Positions 56,608 through 64,000 of a stretch of DNA of 64,000 bases are shown piece by piece (positions within the stretch are counted from its first letter, which is position 1; every line of letters starts with the position of its first letter). The notes beneath the pieces are model-generated. The model did not search any database, had not been told where the DNA came from, and saw only the letters and a program-made list of their open reading frames with translations. The stretch is from Vibrio sp. CB1-14 (GTDB taxonomy: Bacteria > Pseudomonadota > Gammaproteobacteria > Enterobacterales > Vibrionaceae): NCBI RefSeq assembly GCF_040412085.2, contig NZ_CP115921.1:186001-250000 (forward strand), read 5' to 3'. Both the position numbers and the translations under genes were made by a program.

Positions 56608-57927
56608 ATGACTTATCGTCGCCTATTAGGACTCGTTACGGCGCTGACATGCTCTCTCAATGCCACTTTGGCGCAAGCAGCCGTGCCAACGAGCGTAAAA
56701 TCACGAATTGACCGTCAAGAGACTCCCGATGGAGTCCGTGAATCTATGGTCTTACCTTACCTGTTTAGCACCGAAACCATGGGCTTGAACGTGGGTGTCG
56801 GCGGAATGATTAAAGGTATTCACCAAGACCAAATGACCATTGGTGGCACCGTGTTTGGTGGTGATACTAGCCATGCTATCGCTGGCGGCGTATGGAACTA
56901 TATGATTCCTGGTACAGAGCGAGTATTTTTGAGCGCCTATGGCATGTTTGGCTATTACCCTCAACAAAGAGCATATACTACTGGCCCCGAATCCTATCCA
57001 CCTGGATCACCTCTTCCGGGAAGCAACGGCTCTTCAAACCAACAGTTTTTCCAAGCTGACGGCGCATCCAACTGGTTTGATATAAAAATGGAGTATGTAC
57101 TGCCAATTGGCGCAACCCGAAATGATGGTCGTGTGAACTACGAAATACGCAATGGCTTGTTGGTTTCTGAGCCTTCTGGCGGCAAAGAGTGGAATCCGAT
57201 GGAAAGTGGCTCGACCATCTTCGTCACTCGCCAGTTTAACCGCTATCAATCTTTCGAGTTTAGCCCTAGCACGCTTGATGGCACTATTCATGCCATGGAG
57301 TTTGGTCTTCTCTATGACAATACGGACTTTGCACCAAACCCGTCATACGGTAGCCGTCAATACGTAGCGACCTCTCATGACTGGGGCTGGTTTGAATCTA
57401 AGCAGCAATGGTCATTTCACGAGCTCGATATGAGCAAGTATTTTTCGCTCGGAAAGTCAGACTGGGCATCACAGCGTATCATCGCACTCAACTTCTGGAC
57501 CGGTCTTTCTCCAACTTGGGAAGTAAATACCGATCAGCAAGGAAATCGAGTGGTTAACGGTAATCCACCATACAATGAGGGCGCAACGTTAGGCGGCTTC
57601 ACTCGATTACGTGGCTACGATAACAACCGTTTCCATGATAAAGCCGTGTTATACGGCGCGGCGGAGTATCGCTACACCTTGGCTTACAACCCTCTTAAAG
57701 AAGTTTCGTGGCTCAATTTCTTACGCGTTGACTGGATTCAGCTTGTTGGCTTTGTAGAAGTCGGTCGAGTGGGCTCTGCCTATACCGCCAATGAACTCCT
57801 CACCGACCTAAAGTACGATGCCGGCGGCTCAGTACGGGCTTTGATGGCAGGTTTGGTTGTTCGAGCGGATTTAGCAAAATCGCCAGAGAGTACCAACTTC
57901 TGGATCATGGTTGATCATCCTTTTTAG
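56608..57927 (+). CDS. BamA/TamA-type (Omp85) outer-membrane barrel without POTRA domains
   Basis: 439 residues: signal peptide (TLAQA-AV), then a 16-strand-type barrel. The family landmarks are TRLRGYDNNRFHDKAVLYGAAEYR (lid-lock loop motif RGY), LVGFVEVGRVG, YDAGGSVRALMAGLVVRADLA and the terminal MVDHPF. No POTRA repeats precede the barrel, so it is like stand-alone surface-antigen (D15) proteins of unknown role. The middle loop is Pro/Ser/Gly rich (PPGSPLPGSNGSS). Confidence 0.83.
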   Translation: MTYRRLLGLVTALTCSLNATLAQAAVPTSVKSRIDRQETPDGVRESMVLPYLFSTETMGLNVGVGGMIKGIHQDQMTIGGTVFGGDTSHAIAGGVWNYMIPGTERVFLSAYGMFGYYPQQRAYTTGPESYPPGSPLPGSNGSSNQQFFQADGASNWFDIKMEYVLPIGATRNDGRVNYEIRNGLLVSEPSGGKEWNPMESGSTIFVTRQFNRYQSFEFSPSTLDGTIHAMEFGLLYDNTDFAPNPSYGSRQYVATSHDWGWFESKQQWSFHELDMSKYFSLGKSDWASQRIIALNFWTGLSPTWEVNTDQQGNRVVNGNPPYNEGATLGGFTRLRGYDNNRFHDKAVLYGAAEYRYTLAYNPLKEVSWLNFLRVDWIQLVGFVEVGRVGSAYTANELLTDLKYDAGGSVRALMAGLVVRADLAKSPESTNFWIMVDHPF

Positions 57928-57952
57928 AGCACATTCTCTCGCACTATGACTC

Positions 57953-57979
57953 AAAGACCTCGCACATCGAGGTCTTTTT
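57953..57979 (+). terminator. rho-independent terminator
   Basis: AAAGACCTCG / CGAGGTCTTT with a 5-nt loop, followed by TTC. Confidence 0.88.
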
Positions 57980-58167
57980 CTATTTCCTGGCAGCCTTACG
58001 AGTCGACAAGCTTCACATCCTCAGTCACTTTTAAAAAATCGACTATTTCTATAAAACCAGCGCTAGTTTGCCCATTGCGACCACTGATAATCTGAGTTCA
58101 GAAGATATAGTAAGACCTACTCATAGGTTTGAAATTGATAATTTTTGAAAGTTAAACGAGGTAGAAC

Positions 58168-59316
58168 ATGTCTAACGCATTCTATATTCCATCTTTGAAC
58201 CTAATGGGTGCTGGTTGCCTAGCTGACGCAGTAAAAACGATTGAAAGCCACGGTTTTCAAAAGGCACTAATTGTGACGGACGGCGTTCTAAACAAAATGG
58301 GTGCAGTGAATAAGCTGACAACGCTACTAGATGAAGCACAAGTTGCTGCTGTGGTTTATGACGAAACTAAGCCAAACCCAACTATCGAGAACGTAAACGA
58401 TGGTCTTGCTCTACTGAAAGAGCACGGCTGTGATTGTGTTATCTCTTTCGGTGGCGGTTCACCGCACGACTGTGCAAAGGGTATTGCGCTACTCGCAACA
58501 AACGGCGGCGAAATCAAAGACTACGAAGGTGTGGACGTATCTATAAAACCTCAATTGCCTCTAATTGCTATTAACACGACGGCTGGTACAGCATCAGAGA
58601 TGACTCGCTTCTGCATAATCACTGATGAAGCTCGTCACATTAAGATGGCTATCGTAGACAAAAACGTCACGCCAATTGTTTCTGTAAACGACCCTGAGCT
58701 AATGCTAGCAAAACCAGCTTCACTTACGGCTGCAACGGGTATGGATGCGCTGACCCACGCTATCGAAGCTTTTGTCTCTATCGCAGCAACACCGGTTACC
58801 GACGCATCAGCGATAAAAGCCATTGAGATGATTCAGGCCAACCTGCGTGAAGCGGTTGCAAACGGTGATAACCTAGAAGCACGTGACAACATGGCGTATG
58901 CACAGTTTATGGCGGGGATGGCGTTTAACAATGCGTCTCTTGGCTATGTTCATGCTATCGCACACCAATTGGGCGGCTTCTACGACCTGCCGCACGGCGT
59001 CTGTAACGCAGTACTGCTTCCACATGTTCAGCAATACAACGCTCAAGTTGCCCCAGCGCGCCTAACAGACGTTGCTCGTGCAATGGGTGTTGATACAACG
59101 GGTATGAGTGATGAGCAAGCCGCAGACGCGGGTTTGGACGCGATTCGTCAGCTATCTAAAGACGTAAGCATTCCAGCAGGTCTAGAAGAGCTTGGTGTTA
59201 AGCGCGACGACTTCGACGTACTTGCTGCAAACGCACTGAAAGATGCATGTGGTTTCACTAACCCGAAACAAGCAACACATGACGAGATTATTGGCATTCT
59301 AGCCGCCGCTCTATAA
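58168..59316 (+). CDS. iron-containing alcohol dehydrogenase
   Basis: 382-residue group III alcohol dehydrogenase related to YiaY/AdhB. NAD binding: [15 protein letters not shown] and [14 protein letters not shown]. Iron ligands D193, H197 ([11 protein letters not shown]), H262 and H276 ([18 protein letters not shown]) are all present. It interconverts primary alcohols and aldehydes in the cytoplasm. Codon bias is strong, suggesting high expression. The AraC-type gene directly downstream is a candidate regulator. Confidence 0.94.
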   Translation: MSNAFYIPSLNLMGAGCLADAVKTIESHGFQKALIVTDGVLNKMGAVNKLTTLLDEAQVAAVVYDETKPNPTIENVNDGLALLKEHGCDCVISFGGGSPHDCAKGIALLATNGGEIKDYEGVDVSIKPQLPLIAINTTAGTASEMTRFCIITDEARHIKMAIVDKNVTPIVSVNDPELMLAKPASLTAATGMDALTHAIEAFVSIAATPVTDASAIKAIEMIQANLREAVANGDNLEARDNMAYAQFMAGMAFNNASLGYVHAIAHQLGGFYDLPHGVCNAVLLPHVQQYNAQVAPARLTDVARAMGVDTTGMSDEQAADAGLDAIRQLSKDVSIPAGLEELGVKRDDFDVLAANALKDACGFTNPKQATHDEIIGILAAAL

Positions 59317-59350
59317 GACCATTTAGAGCGCTAATTTCGAGTCATATCTC

Positions 59351-59389
59351 AAAAATGCAGGTAAAACGTTTGCCTGCAGTTTTGTTTTA
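59351..59389 (+). terminator. terminator of the alcohol dehydrogenase gene
   Basis: TGCAGG (59356-59361) pairs with CCTGCA (59373-59378), extended by A-run/T-run pairing, and is followed by GTTTTGTTTT. Confidence 0.7.
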
Positions 59390-59485
59390 TAAATGGCGAG
59401 GGATTAACTAACACAGATCAATGTTGTGCTATTTTCTCCTGTCTATTATGGAATTCAACACCGTAATAGGAGCAAAGCACCACTC

Positions 59486-60346
59486 ATGCACACGTTAAGC
59501 AACTTTAGTCGCATCGCAGAGCGAGAGTATGCCCTGAGCGCAGGTCAAATCAATTTGCTCTATTACGACCTCCCTAAAGACTTTCACGACGAATACCGTT
59601 CATACGAAGCCCCTCGCCTTTGCACCATCCTTGAGGGGGCTAAATCTGTAAAAGTGAATCAGTCAGAAGCGTTTAAATATCAGAGCGATGAGTTCGTATT
59701 GTTGCCACCAAATTCCAACATTCATATGAAGATGCCGGAATACACTAAGGCATTGGTATATGAGTTCACTGAACCACTGATTGAGAAAGTCGCGCAACGA
59801 GTGTCCGACTATTTGGAGTTCGACACCTCACAGTCATTCGATTTACAAGGTTTTATCGTCAACCCGATTGAGAAGCGAGTTAATGCGCTGCATGGGAGGA
59901 TGCAAGAGATCCTTCGCGAACAAGAAACTGGAATGGACTTTTTGATTGACCTAACAGGCCAAGAGTTAGTGTTTGAGCTTCTTCGTAACAACGCCTGCCA
60001 CAGCATTATCAATGGCAATCAATCACATCCAATCAAGCGCGCGATACGATTAATGAACTCTCAAGAGGGCATGCAATTGTCGCTGTCTCAGGTTGCAGAA
60101 GAAGTGGGATTATCGCTGTCGAGCTTCTCACAGAAGTTCAAGCTGATGACGGAACAAAACCCGAAGCAGTATTTAACTCAACTGCGTTTAAAGGCGGCAA
60201 AGCGCTATTTAACCTCGATGTCCGTCACCGATGTTGCCTACGAAACAGGTTATGACAATATCTCTCACTTTATTCGTTTGTTCAAAAACGAGTTTGGACA
60301 GACGCCTAAGCAATTTCAGCGCTCGATGATGACTCGGCTAAACTAA
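59486..60346 (+). CDS. AraC-family transcriptional regulator
   Basis: 286 residues from the ATG at 59486; the in-frame GTG at 59426 would add a 20-residue non-conserved stretch. The N-terminal AraC-type sensor (about 25-130, cf. SDEFVLLPPNSNIHMKMP) is followed by two helix-turn-helix motifs (LSQVAEEVGLSLSSFSQKFK and VTDVAYETGYDNISHFIRLF) and the closing EFGQTPKQFQRS. It resembles regulators placed next to yiaY-type dehydrogenase genes and probably responds to an aldehyde or alcohol (inference). Confidence 0.92.
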   Translation: MHTLSNFSRIAEREYALSAGQINLLYYDLPKDFHDEYRSYEAPRLCTILEGAKSVKVNQSEAFKYQSDEFVLLPPNSNIHMKMPEYTKALVYEFTEPLIEKVAQRVSDYLEFDTSQSFDLQGFIVNPIEKRVNALHGRMQEILREQETGMDFLIDLTGQELVFELLRNNACHSIINGNQSHPIKRAIRLMNSQEGMQLSLSQVAEEVGLSLSSFSQKFKLMTEQNPKQYLTQLRLKAAKRYLTSMSVTDVAYETGYDNISHFIRLFKNEFGQTPKQFQRSMMTRLN

Positions 60347-60353
60347 GCCATTA

Positions 60354-60389
60354 ATAAAACAACGGCTCCCTAAGGAGCCGTTGTTTTAT
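60354..60389. terminator. bidirectional terminator
   Basis: Perfect 16-bp stem AAAACAACGGCTCC-CTAA-GGAGCCGTTGTTTT. It serves the AraC gene (plus) and overlaps the stop of the small gene on the minus strand. Confidence 0.9.
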
Positions 60390-60549
60390 CTGATCCTTGC
60401 TTAGCTTCATCATCTTGGCGTCTAGCCTTTGAGCCGAGCCTGCGAAACTCAAACCATAACACCATCGATGCCGCTCCAATCAAATAAGCCATAATAAAAC
60501 TGCGATCATCCATGACACACATCGAGACGATGTCTACTGTGTCTTCCAC
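60370..60549 (-). CDS. 59-residue single-span membrane protein
   Basis: GTG start at 60549 with GAGGTGAG 4-6 nt upstream. One membrane segment (IMAYLIGAASMVLWFEF) is followed by a basic and then polar tail (RRLGSKARRQDDEAKQGS). It begins 12 bp after the barrel gene stop, so the two are cotranscribed. Unrecognised family. Confidence 0.62.
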   Translation of the reverse strand: MEDTVDIVSMCVMDDRSFIMAYLIGAASMVLWFEFRRLGSKARRQDDEAKQGSDKTTAP

Positions 60550-60561
60550 GATCTCACCTCA

Positions 60562-61248
60562 TTAGAAGTAGTAGTTAGCTTGTAGCCAACCTGTGGTGTC
60601 TTTTTTTAGGTATTCCGTTTCTGCAGTGTGTTCCACTTTAAAACCCACTGAGACGACATCGGAAACCATATAGCCACCACCGATTTCTACCTGAGGTACC
60701 CACTCTTTTGCTTGTTGGACGTAAGTTGATTTAGGATTAGCATACAGCCAGTGACCAGCATCGAAAGCGTACATACCATAGAGACCTGCTTGATATACCG
60801 TCGACTTAAACGTCTGTTTTCCTGCTTCATCCGCAGCGGTTCGACCAACAGAAAGCATAGGGAAAAGCATTACATTCTCTGTAACCTGAAACTTATAGAT
60901 CATGCCTGCTAATGCAGTTGTGCTATTACGATCCCCTAGAACATCCACGCTAAAACCTAGTCCATCGGTAACATGGAAATAGCGTCCACGATAGTTATAG
61001 TCAAGTTTGCCCTCAGAGGTTTTCTTGTCCGCTATACCTAGATCAAGTTGGAAGATGTTGTTCCCTATCCCCAACATACCGTTGAGCTGAGTTGCATCCC
61101 CTGAGCGAGAAACACCAAACGTTGAAAAAGAAGCCGTCGGATCGCCGTAGTTAATATCCTCACCCGCAGTTTCTGCAAGCGTCGAATTTGACGCGAATGC
61201 GCCTGCTGTCATCGCACACAACGCGACAGTGAATAGTATTTTTTTCAT
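60562..61248 (-). CDS. outer-membrane beta-barrel protein
   Basis: 228 residues with a signal peptide (AMTAGAFA-SN) and regular alternating strands (LDYNYRGRYFHVTDGLGFSVDVLG), ending TTGWLQANYYF with a terminal Phe. No specific family recognised. It is 92 bp downstream of the acylase gene and is probably in its operon. Confidence 0.75.
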   Translation of the reverse strand: MKKILFTVALCAMTAGAFASNSTLAETAGEDINYGDPTASFSTFGVSRSGDATQLNGMLGIGNNIFQLDLGIADKKTSEGKLDYNYRGRYFHVTDGLGFSVDVLGDRNSTTALAGMIYKFQVTENVMLFPMLSVGRTAADEAGKQTFKSTVYQAGLYGMYAFDAGHWLYANPKSTYVQQAKEWVPQVEIGGGYMVSDVVSVGFKVEHTAETEYLKKDTTGWLQANYYF

Positions 61249-61340
61249 GAAGTTACCTAATTAAACATAAGTCCCTTTAATTAGGTCGTCCGTGGATTGA
61301 CTTCCCCCTGAGTAATGGCACCCTCAGGGCAAAGTTGCCC

Positions 61341-62402
61341 TTATTGGCAAGGAGTAAAGGTTGCAGTGCCAGAAACTTCTGCTTGTTCAACCAAGTCGGC
61401 GCAGGAGACTTGAGAAATGGTTGCTAAATCGTTCAGATCGATACGAATTTCACTATACGTATCAAAGTTACGCATCTTGAATGAGCCGTTCTCTAAGTTA
61501 TAGGTGTACTGGATCCACGTGGCGTACGTTTCACCATTGGTAGGATCAATAATGTCTTGAGGTACCAAATTGCCCGCATCAAAAGTAGACTGCAGCTTGC
61601 CCTCAGTTTGTGCCCATGTTGCTGTATCAGAGAACTCTACATGTGCAGTGTTGTATAGGCCTCGCAGCATACGCTCCGATGACGCAATTGAAGAGCCAAT
61701 CTTGAAGCCGTTCTCGACTACCGTCATATCACCAATCTTTTCGGCATTTTGGTCGTGATACTGTTGCAAAGGTGCATTCGCCATCACACGCAGCTTATCG
61801 TTCACTGACCCGTGATATACCACCATTTCGCCGCCTTGATTCAATTCAAACAAAGCAATATCACCCGACTTATCTTGCACAGAAATATGCAAACCGTGTT
61901 GAGTACCATGAATGCCATCCGCCCAAGCAAACTGGAACTCATTCGCCTCAAATGCCGCCACAGCGTCAGCAACCGTCTTAAAGTTCTGAGCCATAAACGC
62001 CGCAGCGTCACCCCAGTTCACAGCAGGCGCACCCGTGTCTTGATAGTCTTTGATGAAAGCTTGTGAATCATACATATAGAGAGTAGACGCTGACAGACCT
62101 TCACTGTTGATTGCTTCACCTGAGGTATCGACAAATACTTCGCGCTCTTCCAGGTTCAGCGTTGGGTACTTCACAGTCCACGACGCTGCCTTTTGGTAAG
62201 AAGGTACGTCTTTGGTCTCAACCTTCGTTCCTTTCGGTGTCACAATCGCCACCGTTCCTAATTTCTCACCCCAATCTAGGGTGCGAACTTGGGACACGCC
62301 ATAAGGTGTATCTAGCGTAATTCTCGAACAAGCGCTTGCTGTGCTCACCAAAGCCGAACTTGCTACGGCAGCAATACCTAGCGCAATCACTGTTTTTTTC
62401 AT
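61341..62402 (-). CDS. penicillin V acylase / choloylglycine hydrolase family enzyme
   Basis: 353-residue Ntn hydrolase. A signal peptide ends STASA, so the mature protein starts with the nucleophile Cys25 (CSRITL); R40 and D43 (VRTLDW) match the conserved Arg and Asp of the family. Gram-negative members hydrolyse penicillin V and can also deacylate acyl-homoserine lactones, so a role in quorum-signal degradation or beta-lactam turnover in the periplasm is possible (inference). Confidence 0.9.
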   Translation of the reverse strand: MKKTVIALGIAAVASSALVSTASACSRITLDTPYGVSQVRTLDWGEKLGTVAIVTPKGTKVETKDVPSYQKAASWTVKYPTLNLEEREVFVDTSGEAINSEGLSASTLYMYDSQAFIKDYQDTGAPAVNWGDAAAFMAQNFKTVADAVAAFEANEFQFAWADGIHGTQHGLHISVQDKSGDIALFELNQGGEMVVYHGSVNDKLRVMANAPLQQYHDQNAEKIGDMTVVENGFKIGSSIASSERMLRGLYNTAHVEFSDTATWAQTEGKLQSTFDAGNLVPQDIIDPTNGETYATWIQYTYNLENGSFKMRNFDTYSEIRIDLNDLATISQVSCADLVEQAEVSGTATFTPCQ

Positions 62403-62648
62403 TGTCAGTCACCTTTGTTAACCAAACTCCAGACATCAAACGATAAGATGTCCTCGCTTTTCCGGTAGGGACTTTATGAATTAGTGCTGACTTACTCAAA
62501 GCAGTAACTATTTATAAATCGAATACATGGACAACTTTGACTTAAAGAAATTATTTACAATACATTGATAAATAAAGAGTTAAATTTTAATAACTCACTA
62601 AGTAAGCAAGGTATTTTGATAGGTATTATCTGGAATTAAGTTGGTATC

Positions 62649-62675
62649 GGCTCGGGAGTTAGAACCCACCGAGCC
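62649..62675 (-). terminator. possible terminator of the RND pump gene
   Basis: GGCTCGG / CCGAGCC stem with extra inner pairs (GGGTT-N-AACTCC side). No U-run follows on the minus strand, so confidence is limited. Confidence 0.4.
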
Positions 62676-62689
62676 TATCAAGAAGAGAA

Positions 62690-64000
62690 TTAGCTGCGCT
62701 CAGCAGCAGGTTGTTTTAGCGGGAAGTAAAGCCTTTTCACCTTACGGAACACCCCACCAATATCTTCCAAAATCACATACAAGCATGGCACGGCAATCAA
62801 GGTCACTACCGTGGCGTACATAACCGCAAACCCTAGCGCGACGGCCATAGGTTTGACGAACGCAGCTTGCAAACTGGTCTCAAACATAATTGGCAGAACA
62901 CCAAAGAAGGTTGTGATTGACGTGAGGGTGATCGCCCTAAACCTGGCACATCCGGCCTCAACAACTGCGGTTTTGGCGCAATCGCAGCGAGCTTTGATTT
63001 GGTTGACGTAATCGGTCATCACCAACGAGTCGTTGATCACTACCCCCGCTGCCGCGATAAGGCCGAACGTCGACATCATCGACATATCCAAACCGTAGAA
63101 ATAGTGCCCCCAGATCGCCCCGGTCAGGCTAAATGGGATAACCGACATGATGATCAGCGGTTGAGCATAACTTTTGAGCGGCACCGCAAGCAGGATATAA
63201 ACCGTAATCATACCCGCAACAAAGAATACAATTTGTTCCGCCGATTGCTTTTGCTGCTCTTCAATCGTACCGCCAAGCTCGGTAGTCACTTCTGGGAACA
63301 TCGCCTTGAGCTCTGGCAGGACATTATCCTCGATGTTCTTCACCGCTTTATCTGGCTCGATAACCGTCTCGTCAATAGAACCGTAGATGTAAACCGTTCT
63401 AAAGCCATTTTCGCGTCGGATTTGGTTGATGCCCGGTTTACTCTCAATTTCCACCACATCGCCGAGCATTACTTTCTTACCCGACGGTGTAGTGATCAAC
63501 GCGTAGCGAAGTGAAGAAAAGGCTTCACGGGTCAGCTTAGGATAACGAACCATCACGCGAACTTCTTCTGTGTTTCTCAACACACGCTGTGCCTCACCAC
63601 CATAAAAGCTACCACCAACCTGCGCCGCAACACTGGCTAGATCCAATCCAAGATCGTAGGCCACAGGTTTTAAAGAAAGCTGTACTTCTCGGCTGCCTGT
63701 ATCCATTGATGAGCTGACATCAAACAGCCCAGTTTGCAATTGCAGCTTGGAAATGAGTTCTCTTCCTGCTTCATTAAGCACCTCCATATCGGGTCCATAA
63801 AGCAGATAACCAAACTCATCACCGTCATCACCACCAGCCACATTGTCATTAATCACAATGGACTTTAGTCCAACGATGGTCGGCAGCTTTTCACGCCAGC
63901 GGCGAGAGAGCTCGAACGCATCAACAGGACGTACTTCCTCATCCACTAGCGGTAAGATGAGCATGCCTTCAGTTCGACTGGTATTAATGGTCATCATGTC
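62690..64000 (-). CDS. RND efflux transporter, C-terminal part (runs off the window)
   Basis: About 437 codons of the C-terminal half of an AcrB-type inner-membrane pump. Visible parts are the second periplasmic porter region (LDLASVAAQVGGSFYGGEAQRVL), GGTIEEQQKQSAEQI before membrane helix 8, FGLIAAAGVVINDSLVMTDYVNQ (helix 11 region) and the FFGVLPIMFETSLQAAFVKPMAVALGFAVMYAT end. It normally needs a membrane-fusion partner encoded upstream, outside the window. Substrate unknown; the porter sequence is closer to the divergent MdtB/heavy-metal-unlike groups than to classic AcrB. Confidence 0.9.
   Translation of the reverse strand, partial: DMMTINTSRTEGMLILPLVDEEVRPVDAFELSRRWREKLPTIVGLKSIVINDNVAGGDDGDEFGYLLYGPDMEVLNEAGRELISKLQLQTGLFDVSSSMDTGSREVQLSLKPVAYDLGLDLASVAAQVGGSFYGGEAQRVLRNTEEVRVMVRYPKLTREAFSSLRYALITTPSGKKVMLGDVVEIESKPGINQIRRENGFRTVYIYGSIDETVIEPDKAVKNIEDNVLPELKAMFPEVTTELGGTIEEQQKQSAEQIVFFVAGMITVYILLAVPLKSYAQPLIIMSVIPFSLTGAIWGHYFYGLDMSMMSTFGLIAAAGVVINDSLVMTDYVNQIKARCDCAKTAVVEAGCARFRAITLTSITTFFGVLPIMFETSLQAAFVKPMAVALGFAVMYATVVTLIAVPCLYVILEDIGGVFRKVKRLYFPLKQPAAERS

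Noticed and set aside
61326..61341. AGGGCAA-AG-TTGCCCT hairpin at the acylase gene end
   Set aside because: Overlaps the stop region and has no U-run; the barrel gene probably continues in the same transcript.

Overview
The window reads as chromosomal DNA of a marine gammaproteobacterium, most likely a Vibrio. Supporting signs are a second secDF pair, a nadE/nadD-type locus, a YcbX-type MOSC/flavoreductase fusion, nfeD with a slipin, YdcH, pyrC, and general codon use. No rRNA, tRNA or CRISPR array was seen.

Layout. 1-2.4 kb: end of an unknown gene, a methyl-accepting chemotaxis protein, and a frameshifted DUF4345 gene. 2.5-14.3 kb: one leftward 13-gene cluster, urtABCDE-ureDABCEJFG, coding for high-affinity ATP-driven urea uptake plus the nickel urease and its maturation factors. 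The urtE/ureD junction overlaps by 4 bp, so uptake and hydrolysis are physically one operon. The region upstream of urtA carries a sigma-54-like promoter and NtrC-like sites. 14.6-30 kb: ordinary core-type genes (MATE pump, CatB/Vat-type acetyltransferase, nfeD-slipin, acyltransferase, nadD-like/nadE, MOSC-reductase fusion, pyrC, thioesterase, an orphan PTS EIIB).

30-55 kb is an accessory, more AT-rich region and the most interesting part. Eight exact copies of the 15-mer GAATTAGAGAAATTC (or its reverse complement), plus five variants, lie only in intergenic DNA. Five sites are pairs in inverted orientation with centres 34, 44, 44, 44 and 54 bp apart, so the spacing changes by one helical turn. 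They precede a tannase-like esterase, an OM-protein cluster, a ChaA-MgtE-MarC transporter cassette, an alkyl sulfatase, an alpha/beta hydrolase, secDF2, an OM beta-barrel and two unannotated 26-residue membrane peptides that are related to each other. I read this as a local regulon for envelope or amphiphile stress and ion homeostasis. Two tandem paralogous LysR regulators in the middle are candidate controllers, but this is inference. The same region holds an IS3-family element inserted in the alkyl sulfatase gene (3-bp target duplication, frame restored exactly on excision in silico) and a decayed second copy of the chaA-mgtE-marC cassette with an intact dedA inside it.

55-64 kb: a hypothetical protein, an M14 carboxypeptidase-like enzyme, an Omp85-type barrel, an iron alcohol dehydrogenase beside an AraC regulator, a penicillin V acylase/OM-barrel/small-protein cluster, and the C-terminal part of an RND pump that runs off the end.
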